Below are positions 22,479-32,510 of a stretch of DNA of 41,416 nt, piece after piece. How positions within the stretch are numbered: the first letter of the stretch is position 1; every line of letters begins with the position of its first letter. Where the stretch lies: assembly GCA_018398765.1 (NCBI GenBank), contig JAHBMJ010000750.1:1-41416 (forward strand), written 5' to 3'. Source of the DNA: Chromera velia (taxonomy: Eukaryota > Sar > Chromeraceae). The notes beneath the pieces are model-generated. The model was not told where the DNA came from. It did not search any database and saw nothing but the letters and a program-made list of their open reading frames with translations. Made by a program: the position numbers and the translations under genes.

Positions 22479-24178
22479 ATGAGTGGCAGTGGGAGACGAG
22501 AGCTTCTGTGGGAGAAGCCGGGGATGGGGGGAGAGCCCAGCGAAAAATATTGTTTGGGCGATAATGTTGAGCTGAACGTTCCAGAAGGTTGTCAAGACAG
22601 ATGGCTTGCGCGTCTCGTGGGCACAAATGCTCAGAACGTCGACTCAGGGGAGGGGGGGGGTGGGGAATTTCAGTTGCTTTTTCAGTGGTACTACACCTTT
22701 GACGACCTTATGGAAACGTTAGAGAGTGAGGAGGATCGGCGGAAGCATCGGTGGCTGTCTCCGTTTATGGGGGCAAAGGAGAGGATTGTCGTGGAAAGTC
22801 ACAAGGACTATCAAATGCCCGACGTTATCAAATGCAGGGCCACGATTCTTCCCTATGAAGAATGGGTAAAGAAAAATGCCGCACCGCGGAAAACTGAAAA
22901 CTTCTACCGTCTGACTTTCGATGGTGAATCTCACGAGGGGTTCAAAGAGCCTCTTCCCTGTGAGGTTTATGGAAGGCTCACAGACGGGGGACCAATCGAA
23001 CTTCTCCCACGAAACCCCGACGATGTCATGCACCGGTGTGAGATTGATGGCGTCTCCGTGGTTTACCACCCGTCTCTCCTTTCGAGGAGTCGTCCTTCCA
23101 TTCGATCCCATGACAAGGTCAAGAAAAAGCCCTGGCCGAGTTACGAAGACACCAAAACCGGGACTCCTGCCGATCTTATTCAGGAATTCCGTCGGTTGAT
23201 GAACGTCAATCAGGGGGCTGCCGGTGTGGAGGGCAGTGGGGGTAGGTCGGGCAAAGGTGGTTCTGCGCCGTTGGCCCGTACTGGCCCTGGCGCTTCTTCC
23301 TCATCTTCCTCATCTCTGTTTCCCCGGAGAATCAAACCGACAATTGCACAAAGAAACGCGCACCGACAGGGCTCCATGGATGCCTTTGTGGCAGAGGCGG
23401 AGGCGGTAACCCTGGTTGAGCAGGAGAGCACGAACCCCGACAGGTTGAGGTTGAGACGTGCTTTGTTCGGCGCTCTGGTGCACCTCTTGGAGATCGCATC
23501 TGAGGAGATGAAGATGGACGGCGAGAGGGTGCAAGTGACCAACGTCGAGGTCAGTCAGACACTCAGACAGATAGGCAGGCAGGCAGACAGACAGACGGAC
23601 AGACAGACAGACAGACAGCCAGCCAGACAAACACACAGACAGACAGACAGACAGACAGACAAGACAGACAGACAGACAGACAAGACAGACAGACAGACAG
23701 ACAGACAGACACGGGGACATAGACAGACAGACATCTACAGATATACATACAGACAGACAGACAGACCAGATAGACAGACACACAGACCAGACAGACAGAC
23801 GGACGGACAGACTTACATGCAGACAGGCAGATAGGCAGACAGACAAGACATACAGGCGGACGGACAGACAGGCAGACATATAGGCAGACAGACAGACAGA
23901 CAGACAGGCGCACGGACAGGCAGACAGACAGACAGACACACAGACAGACACACAAACAGACACACAAACAGACAGACAGAGAGACAGACAGGCAGACAGA
24001 AAGAAGGAAGGAAGGAAAGACAGAAAGAAAGAAAGAAAGACAGAAGGGAAGAAAGAAAGAAAGAAAGAAAGACAGAAGGGAAGAAAGAAAGAAAAAAAGA
24101 AAGGAAGGAAGGAAGAGAGGAAGAAAGAAAGAAAGAAAGAAAGAAAAGACAAGAAAGAATGCCAACAGATAGACAGAC

Positions 24179-24209
<31 letters not shown>

Positions 24210-24471
24210 GAGAGAGAGAGAGAGAGAGAGAAGAGAGAGGAAAAAAGAGGAAAAAGAAAGAAAGAAAGAAAGAAAGAGAAGAGAAAAGAAAAAAAAGGGG
24301 GGGGGAGAAAGGAAGGAAGGAAGGAAGAAACGGCAGATAAACAAGAGAACGGACGAAGAAAACAAGCAAAGACAGACAGACAGACAGACACGGGGACATA
24401 GACAGACAGAAATCTACAGATACACATACAGACAGACGGACAGACAGACAGACAGACAAGACAGACAGTCG

Positions 24472-24511
<40 letters not shown>

Positions 24512-27500
24512 CACAGACAGACAGACAGACATATAGGCAGACAGACAGACAGACGGACAGACTTACAGGCAGACAGGCAGATAATGAGACAGACAAGACA
24601 TACAGGCGGACGGACAGACAGGCAGACATATAGGCAGACAGGCGCACGGACAGGCAGACAGACAGACAGACACACAAACAGACACACAAACAGACAGATA
24701 GAGAGACAGACAGGCAGACAGAAAGAAGGAAGGAAGGAAAGACAGAAAGAAAGAAAGAAAGAAAGACAGACAGAAGGGAAGAAAGAAAGAAAAAAAGAAA
24801 GGAAGGAAGGAAGAGAGGAAGGAAGGAAGGAAGGAAGGAAGAAAGAAAGAAAAGAAAGAAAGAAAAGACAAGAAAGAATGCCAACAGATAGACAGACAGA
24901 CAGACAAGAGAATGAAAAAACAAAGAACAAATGAAAGAAAGAAAGATCGAAAGACAGACCCACCGACTGGATGAAAAAAAGAGGGGGGGGAATGGAGGAA
25001 GAAAGAAAGATTTCTGTCTCCTTCCATTCGTAACCGTCACTCAATCACTTCTATGACATCTCTTTTTTCTCCTCCCACCTCACCGTTCCGCCCCTTTCCT
25101 TTCATTGTTTGTCTTAGCTGATCCGTCAAGGCATCAACCTCCATTCGCACTCATTCGTTTTCTGTTTTGTTGTTTTTCGACCTTCCTTTCTCTCTCTCTG
25201 TTCCCCCCCCCCCCTTTGCAGGAGTTTGCCCTAGGTGCCGAGCACGCCGTGTACTCCCATTTCAAGAAGATGGACAAGCAAGAGTACGCAAGTCGAATCC
25301 AGATCATCACCAAAAATCTGAGGGGCAAAGAGAGGACAAGTCCAAACCACGAAGGCGAGGGGGGATATGCAGAAGTTCACCACGATATTTCTTTTGCGAA
25401 GAGAGTCATCAAGGGACTCTTCTCTCAACAGGACTTCGCAACGGCGGACACAATTGTCTGTCTGTCCTGACCTTTCTCCTGCCCCCCCCTGTGTGTTGTT
25501 CATTGGACATGTCTGCCCGTCTGTCTGTCTGTCTGTTTGTCTGTCTGCCCGTCTGTGTGTGTGTGTGTGTGTGTCTGTCTGTCTGTCTGTTCCTCTTTTT
25601 CCGACCTTCCTCCCCCCCTTCAACACTTCTGGGCAACAAATTCACAAGAGAGAAAAATGTGAACACGCGAGAAATGCACACGACAGACATTGTATTGCTG
25701 CATTGGGGAAACAGAACATCACCCACGTGATCGGAAAATGTATGCAGGCAGGCAGAGAGAAGGGCAGAGGAGAGAACGGCTCTCCTGTGTGTGCATGCAT
25801 GCATCTGGCTGAATGAAGGCAAGCAGACAGACAGACAGACAGACACTCAGACAGAAATGAAGCGGTGCCTTTCCTCCCTCAGAATTTTCATTCAGACTGC
25901 CAGCTCACACGCACTGGCAGAAGGCAAACAGAGAAAGAGAGGGAGGAGAGAGTCGATGCTCAGAGGCAAAACGTCCACTCGGGTACGTCCTTCCCATGTT
26001 GCATGACCGACAATCATTGCACAAGCTGACTGTCTGTCTGTCTGTCTGCAGGCAATGGGAACGGATGAGGACTTACGATTCCGCAGAGAGCAGCAGGAGC
26101 GCCACTTGAAGGATATCGTCATTCACGAAGATTCCAATGCAAACACGGGACCCCGCCTGGTGAAGACCCACAAGGGGGATCACTACGTCGGCGTGGAGGG
26201 GGAGGAGGTGGGCATTGCGGCCTTGCTGGGGGGGAAGTCCAAGTCCCCTGCCGTGAAGCCAGCGAAGAAGCCCCTGGGAGTGGACCCATCCCAGCCACAG
26301 ATGGGTCTAGGACTAGGTCTAGGTCTAGGTCTGCCAGAGACTGAGAAGGAGAGAGAAAGAGAGAAGAAACGAATAAGGCAAACCGACCACAGTCCCACAG
26401 AAAGTGACGGCCCGTGGCACCAGTCACCAACAGAAAGTGAAACCGGTCGAATGGCCCCCCCCAGGGGATTGACCCTCACTTCCTCTTCCTCTTCTGCCGC
26501 TGCCACCACCTCCCTTCTCGTCCCTTCGGATGAGATGGGAGGAAGAGCTCAACACGATGAGATGGAGAGGAGACAGCAGAAAAGACCGAAACCCTCCGCC
26601 ATCACTACTACGCAAAATCGACACAGTCTTTTAGAACCCCCCCACACGCACCTAGATGCTGGAGTCGATAATCCCGACTCCCTCATGGGTCACGGTCTCA
26701 GTCCCTACGACGAAGAACAGAGAGACATGGACGTGTCGATGGAAGATCCCGCTGCCGAGACGGCGGCTTTCGCACGCGACAACAGGAGGAGGATCGAGTC
26801 TCAGTCTCCCACCAAGGCCCATGCTGGCCAGGGGGCCCTCAGCAGATCCCCCCTCCCCCCCGCCGCGACGTCCACGGAGGTCGAGTACGAGTTTTACGAT
26901 GAGGATGAAGACGACGATATGGAGGTGCCCCTCGCAGGTGAGGGTGACGATGGTTCCGTCTCTTCCCATATGGGCGGGGGGGGGAGCGAGGAGGGCATGG
27001 GCGACGGGGACGAACCTGCAATTGAGGGGGGAGGGGCGGCCGCGGCGTCGGCAGGCACTTCTGCCCATGGGGGGGGGGGGCAGTTTGGGATGTTGGATGC
27101 GTTTGAGATAGTCGCAGGAGACGAGGGTATTGCCATGGTGGGCACCGCTGCTGACAAACAGTACGAGACAAAGTTGGCAGCCTTCCTGGAGATTCCCCCC
27201 CAGGCCGAGGGGGGGGGGTCTCTCCGTAGCGCTACGGGTCTTTTGGGGTCGTTCCCTCACCGAGCGATGGGACGGTCTCTTACGACTCTGAGGCTGGAGT
27301 CGCTCAGGATGCTTTGTCCGGATATCTCTCAGAGGTTGGTGGACATGGAGGGCTGCCAGGTAGCTCGTGGTCTGATGAAAGCAGAGGTGCCTTTCCTTTC
27401 AATTTTTCTGGAAGTGGACAGACACTCTGAAGGGCATCTGCATGTTGTGTCTGACACATGATCCAAGTACAATGAACGTCGCTTTCCCTCCAATGAAGCT

Positions 27501-27725
27501 CGCTGTATGCTTCTTTTAGTGGCTGTGCTATGCAGTCAGTTTGTGTGTCAGACGTTTTCCGGTTGCGTGCACTGAGTCAAACGTTGTCTGTCGTCCGGTT
27601 CGACCATGCACCCTTGTGTTACTCAACTGTTTGCCGCGAGAAGCTGGTGTGCGGTCAAAACGAACAGAGTCATCTCCCGACGCTCTGTCTCTCTTTCTCT
27701 CCCGCCCTCTCCCCCGCCCCCCGCC

Positions 27726-27761
<36 letters not shown>

Positions 27762-28190
27762 GGCCGCGCACAAATGTTTTCCAGGGACAAGGAAAGAAAA
27801 GACACACATTAATTGGATTCACATCCGCGTGGAAAGGTTGCGCTGGAGGGGCACGATACTTGCGTTTCATGCTCTGGCTGTTTGCTGCATCTCTGCAGAC
27901 TGTTTGAGCACGTGAAAGCGGAGACCAAACGGGTCTCGGAGTCGGCAAGGAATCCGACTTACGACTCTGTCTGCTCCCCCCTTCCTTCTTTTGAGGAAGT
28001 ACAACGGCAACTCGCAGTGGCAAGGCAGAGACTGCGCAAGCGAAGAGACGCTGACGGGTCTGATCGTGATGACGATGATTGGAGTCCCGCTGAGCAGCCT
28101 GGGCATGAGGAGAGGACCATCTCACCTCAAGACAGTGCAGGCAGCTTCGGGAGCAGCAGAACACCCCAATCTACACCTGGGGGCTTTTAG
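22479..28190 (+). CDS. BAH and TFIIS-central-domain protein, 5 exons
   Basis: Exons: 22479-23549, 25222-25455, 26052-27386, 27536-27597, 27899-28190; 997 residues. The sum is divisible by three and all junction phases match. Residues about 25-125 are a BAH domain (CLGDNVEL, DRWLARLVG, FQWYYTFDDL, KERIVVESHKDY, VIKCRATIL), followed by a basic linker. Residues about 321-465 match the TFIIS central domain (RLRRALFGALVHLLE, EHAVYSHFKKMDKQEYASRI, KNLRGKE, DFATADTI joined to AMGTDEDLRFRREQQ). The BAH plus TFIIS-M order is known in plant chromatin proteins, and BAH domains often read methylated histone tails, so a nuclear role in transcription control is inferred. Residues about 470-780 are low complexity, rich in Ser, Pro, Gly and acids. 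The C-terminus (about 790-930) looks helical and has no assigned family. The 62-nt exon 4 rests mainly on phase agreement. A start at the second Met (22524) is possible. Confidence 0.8.
23550..25221 (+). repeat. intron 1 of the BAH-TFIIS gene: duplicated GACA/GAAA microsatellite mosaic
   Basis: The 1,672-nt intron (donor GAG|GTCAGT, acceptor CCCCTTTGCAG) is filled from about 23560 to 24960 by GACA, GAAA, GGAA and GA repeats, all purine-rich on the sense strand. The block is itself a tandem duplication of about 680-720 bp: CGGGGACATAGACAGACAG recurs at 23712 and 24391, and AAGAATGCCAACAGATAG recurs near 24156 and 24875. The minus strand of this tract yields long Cys/Leu/Ser/Val ORFs that are artefacts. 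Confidence 0.9.
25456..26051 (+). repeat. intron 2 of the BAH-TFIIS gene, bounded at both ends by CTGT repeats
   Basis: The donor is GTCTGTCTG and the acceptor is CTGTCTGTCTGTCTGCAG, so both splice sites sit in the same microsatellite type. A further CTGT/GT block lies at 25511-25590. Confidence 0.75.
27729..27759. repeat. (GT)n microsatellite
   Basis: GT run in intron 4 of the BAH-TFIIS gene (27598-27898). Confidence 0.95.
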
Positions 28191-28644
28191 CCGTATGGCC
28201 CTGTGTGGCAAGTATGTCTATTCATACTTATTTTTGCGACGTACTCGATCGATGCGAGTGTATCCGCAGTGATTCCGCACATTATTTCACTACACTTTTC
28301 AATTGTATAGGACGATTGATGATTGATCGATTAAGCGCGTGAAGCTTCGAGCTTGAATTCGAGTATGCAGTCGGCTGCTAGTCACTGCCTGGTTCACTGG
28401 TCAGATCTAGGGTCAGATTCAAGTTCAATTTGGAATGCATTCTTTCATAGCATGAATCTGCATGGTAACTGGATTTTCATTTAATAATGATTGAGTGATC
28501 AGCAAAACTAACATGCAGTAAAATTAATAGTGTTTAATTAAGTGATAAGTGTTTCAGTGGTATTTTAATTTTGATAGCCTTTAAAGCAATACCATTAGAA
28601 CTGAAAGCAATATTATGTGTATGATCGCCGTTTTAATTCAAAAA

Positions 28645-28725
28645 TTAATTGTCTTATAGACTAGTTTATAGAGGTTACTCCTGCAAACGGCAGCTCTAGC
28701 AGCAGCTAGGGGGGTCCCATTATGT
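28645..28725 (-). mobile_element. LINE 3'-end fragment, inverse orientation
   Basis: TTGTCTTATAG, TATAGAGGT, GCAAACGGCAG and GGGGGGT follow in the same order as in the reverse complement of 37990-38040, downstream of the zinc-knuckle ORF of the LINE remnant. A 12-bp insertion and other changes separate the copies. Confidence 0.5.
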
Positions 28726-28753
28726 TTACCATTATGTTTGTAACAGTTTGTTC

Positions 28754-28773
28754 GATCGATCCTAGGATCGATC
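28754..28773. repeat. 20-bp perfect palindrome
   Basis: GATCGATCCTAGGATCGATC is its own reverse complement. It is embedded in further GATC/CTAG-rich sequence. Possibly a random product of local composition. Confidence 0.7.
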
Positions 28774-29017
28774 TAGATCGATCATCATCAATGATGGTCT
28801 ACCTAGTTTATTTGATTTAGTTGTCTATTTGTTAAACTAGAAGTGCTTATATGATGATGTGTGAGGTTAAAGCCGGTAAGCCGTATAGGCTCTAGCCAAC
28901 CTAGTATTTCCTGCATAGATTCAATCCTTCGACCTAGGCCCCACTGGAGCATTTGATAGGCTTGAAGAAAACAAAACCTGCATCCTAGCTAGCCTGCATC
29001 ATACAAAAAACCACCCT

Positions 29018-29321
29018 GATGTGTTCAAGGCTAGCAACCTACGTATAGGGTCACATGATAAATGGAGATGCATCGGCCGTATTAAGTCCAAGGACTGTCA
29101 GATGGGGCTAGAAGAGGAAGGAGGTTTCAACCAGTCACTACAGTATAGATCGATCTGAGTGAAGAGTGAGCAGAAGCAATTATTCTACCGTTCAGGGTTG
29201 ATCCAGCCGTGGCCCCCGCGCCCGCACATGCGTGGGCGAGGTGCCTGGCCAGGGCATGCCGGAACCACTGTGTGGGACGATGTGGGACGCACCATACGAC
29301 ATCACAGCGGTACACAACACG
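29018..29321. repeat. direct repeat, copy 1 (304 bp)
   Basis: It matches 30318-30622 with scattered mostly G/A and C/T differences. It includes a GC-rich core (CCGCGCCCGCACATGCGTGG) within AT-rich surroundings. Confidence 0.85.
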
Positions 29322-29489
29322 CATACCTTTTCCTTCTTTTTCTTTCTTTTTCAAAGAGGAAATGGAAAGAGGATGAAGAAGTGAAATAAGTGAATGAAGG
29401 GATTGATCTGCTTGTATTTCTGCTTTCTCTGATGTCTGTCCCCCCTGCATGTTCTGCCCCACACAGAGTCGCCAAGCGTCATCCAAGCA

Positions 29490-29625
29490 TCGCCAAACTG
29501 GCACCTCCTTTAATAATGTAGAGGATTTTTCGCTAAAACATGGGACCCAACCCTCTGAGTCTCCAAACTGATACCTCCTTTGTGGAGGATTTTGTATCAA
29601 AACATGGGATCTAGCCCTCTGGATT
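29490..29625. repeat. about 72-bp imperfect tandem duplication
   Basis: CCAAACTG..ACCTCCTTT, GAGGATTTT and AAAACATGGGA recur about 72 bp apart, each followed by a CCCTCTG motif. Confidence 0.7.
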
Positions 29626-30317
29626 CTACCCTCTGGGGTCTGCCATTTGTGGTCTGCCCTCTGGGGTCCGTCCGGGTCCGTCCTTTGAATCTGGATGAAA
29701 AGGCAACAAACTTGGGGACAACTGTATGGGTGGGATAAAAGGAGAAGCAGGTGGTCTCGTCGTCGGTGGGTTTGTTGTTGTAAGGCAGAACCAAAAAATG
29801 GGTTGCCATCGCCGTGGTGATAAAACAGGAAAAGTGGACAGTGGAAGAGAAGTGGTTGAGAATATGGCTAGGGATATGGTTGATGTCGTCTTGTCCAGGA
29901 CAAAAGAGGTCTGCACGAAGTGCGACCGGAAAAAGCTTCCTTGAGGATGGTAGGGCTCTACACGGTGGGTTGGAAGCAAAGCAGGGGCTTTCACGTTCCC
30001 GTCTTTATTGAGGGCTTGATGCGGTTACTCCTCCGCTTGCTCATTGCAAAGGAGACGGTGAACTAGATAGAAGAAGGTTTTCAAGTTTTCACTTGGTTTT
30101 TGTGTTTTGGCACTTTATACCGTCTTCCTGCAGTTTTTGGCCACTGATGGGGAAAGGACGAATATAAAATATGGGGCTGGCAAGGAGAGTGATCACATGA
30201 GGCCCTTTTCCATGCAAGTGAATCGCCCGGAAGGAAATTTCAGAGACGAGAAGAGAAAGAATTCTTGTTGTTTTGAAGTGGCTAGCATATTGAAGGATCT
30301 TTCTAGCTCTGCTACCA

Positions 30318-30622
30318 TGATGTATTCAAGACTAGCAGCCTGCGTATAGGGTCATATGATGAATGGAGATGCATCAGCTGTATTAAGTCCAAGGACTGTC
30401 AGATAGGGCTAGAAGAGGAAGGAGGTTTCAACCAGTCACTACGGTATAGATCGATCTGAGTGAAGAGCAAGCAGAAGCAATTATTCTGCCGTTCAGGGTT
30501 GATCCAGCCGTGGCCCCCGCGCCCACACATGCGTGGGCGAGGTGCGTGGCCGGGGCATGCCGCAACCACTGTGTGGGACGATGTGGGACGCACCATACGA
30601 CATCACAGCGGCACACAACACA
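30318..30622. repeat. direct repeat, copy 2 (305 bp)
   Basis: Second copy, 1,300 bp downstream of copy 1 and in the same orientation. The 1 kb between them has no recognised ORF. No primer-binding site follows copy 1 and no polypurine tract precedes copy 2, so an LTR reading is weak. Confidence 0.85.
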
Positions 30623-30754
30623 CCCCCTCAGAGGATCCTCAGACTAGTCCTCAGAAGCCTTCTTAGTCTTCTTTGCCCCCACACGCACCCGGCGGGACCT
30701 GTGGGAGGGCATCAAAAACTAAAGGACGGCAATCATGGGATCGACAGCTAGCTA

Positions 30755-30815
30755 GTGGCCAATAAGTGATAAGTGATATAAGTGATTTATTGGTGCATGC
30801 CCTAGTGTAGGCCCT
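30755..30815 (-). mobile_element. possible LINE tail fragment, inverse orientation
   Basis: AAGTGATAAGTGATATAAGTG followed by a TTGGTGCATGCCCTAG-like stretch resembles the reverse complement of the tail at about 38050-38085 of the LINE remnant. Match is short and imperfect. Confidence 0.35.
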
Positions 30816-31627
30816 AGTATAGGCATCCCTAGGCCAATATCTAGCAATGTTTTCTTAAGCTGGATCCTACGCTAGTAGATGTCACATAATAATTTTAAAA
30901 AGTCAATTTAAGAAGTTTTTTTGATATGAGATTTTTTGAAATGTACTTCTGCTTAAATCATGTCAGTGTAACCTTCACTGGTCAACGGTTACCTCTTGAA
31001 CCTGTTCAGCCAATCATTTTAGAACAACTCACTGGCAGCAGGCAAGAATGATTAGACATGCTGGTATACATATTAAAGGAATCCCTCAAAGAATAGTACG
31101 GCGCAAAAGCCAAAAACGCCGCACAAACCCGGCCGGCAGTACACGTCAATTGGTGTATGAGTAGAATGGCCTGTTAGACGAATTGACGAATCGGTGGACC
31201 GATCTGGTTGGATCTGGTGCTTTTCGTCAATAAAACAGCAAAATTAATGAGATGCATGTATGAACAGTGCATGAGGGACGATGCATAGCGTGGAATGTAC
31301 AAAGTGACAGAGACAGAGATAAAGACGGCGTCCGCGTTAACGCGATCGAGCTGTGCGAGGGAGGCATGCGGATCGTTCGATTCGGAGGGTCCCGACAGAC
31401 TCTCCTTGTTTGTTCGTGTCTTCGTTTGTTGGGGCACCATTCTGTGTGTGTGTGTTCCTCGTCGATAAGAATGACCCGCGATGAAGGAAATAGAAGAAAA
31501 ACGCTTCCCTCACTTTGGCTCCGGCCTGTGTTTTCGAGCCGCAGATGGCACTTCATCTCCCTCGCTCTCCCTCCCTCAATGTCTGTCTGTCCGTCCGTCT
31601 GTCTGTCTGTGACTGTTTGTGTGTGTA

Positions 31628-31631
<4 letters not shown>

Positions 31632-31659
<28 letters not shown>
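31632..31659. repeat. (GT)n microsatellite
   Basis: GT run just beyond the stop codon of the minus-strand gene that ends at 31683. Confidence 0.95.
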
Positions 31660-31664
<5 letters not shown>

Positions 31665-31682
31665 GCCCATGCCCGCATGCAG

Positions 31683-32472
31683 CTAGTTGATTCCGAGATC
31701 AGCATCCTGACAGCCCAGAGGAGGCGAAGGGCTTCCTGCCCGCCCCTCCTCCTGCAGACATGCTGCCACCCCTCCGTCTCCGCCTACCAAGGGCATCATG
31801 TGGGGATGATGCACCGCGCCTGCAGGCGGCGGCACGGACATCAGCAGCTTGTGCTTCGCGTCCCCCGCCCCTGCCTGTCCCTGTCCCTGTGATTCGTTTA
31901 ATTTTGGAATCTCTGGGGCGGTCTGTCGGGGCTTTGCAAACCGCGTTTCCCCGATTCTTCGGTACGCCTCCTCTCGTTGAGTGGGGCTCCCGTGGAAGGG
32001 CTCACGGAATTCCTGCCCTGCAACAGACAGAGGACACAGAGAGAAAACACATTTGCTCCCTGACAAAGAATACTGTATGAAGGTCAATGTATGCACGGAA
32101 TTCCTGTCCAGCAACAGAGGAAAGACAGGAAAACGCACATACATCTTAGAGACCACAAAACAAGCAGGGACACAAAGAGAGAGAGGGAGAGAGAGGGAGA
32201 AGAACGCCTACGGCAACAAGAGAAAAAAAGGGCAGGAGGAAATGGAGGCGGAGGGGTGCGCAGGAAGAGTGTCAGAGGGAACAAAAAAGACAGAGAGATC
32301 AAAGGCAAATCATTCGACTGGAAGTGAAACAACACCACACACTTCAAAGATTGCAACAACAGTACACGCCTAATGACTTGTGGACGGGAGAGACTCGTAC
32401 AAGAAGATCACATTTGACACGATCAAACACAAAAAAAGTCACGCAGGAAGGAAACCAATTTAGTTCTGCAAC

Positions 32473-32510
<38 letters not shown>

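Larger units (their letters stand above)
28191..31682. other. AT-rich spacer with transposon scraps
   Basis: Between the 3' ends of two convergent genes. It holds two 304-bp direct repeats, two stretches resembling the 3' tail of the LINE at 37200-38090 in inverse orientation, and a short palindrome. Several ORFs of 60-150 codons exist but none shows a recognisable domain or matching splice chain. Confidence 0.5.

Noticed and set aside
23563-25044. 493-codon minus-strand ORF rich in Cys, Leu, Ser and Val
   Set aside because: It is the direct translation of GACA/GAAA microsatellites inside intron 1 of the BAH-TFIIS gene.
28870-28950. tRNA-like stretch (AGCCGGTAAG, GATTCAATCC)
   Set aside because: Acceptor and anticodon arms could not be paired.
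29018-30622. LTR retrotransposon
   Set aside because: No primer-binding site, polypurine tract, convincing target duplication or gag/pol sequence was found.
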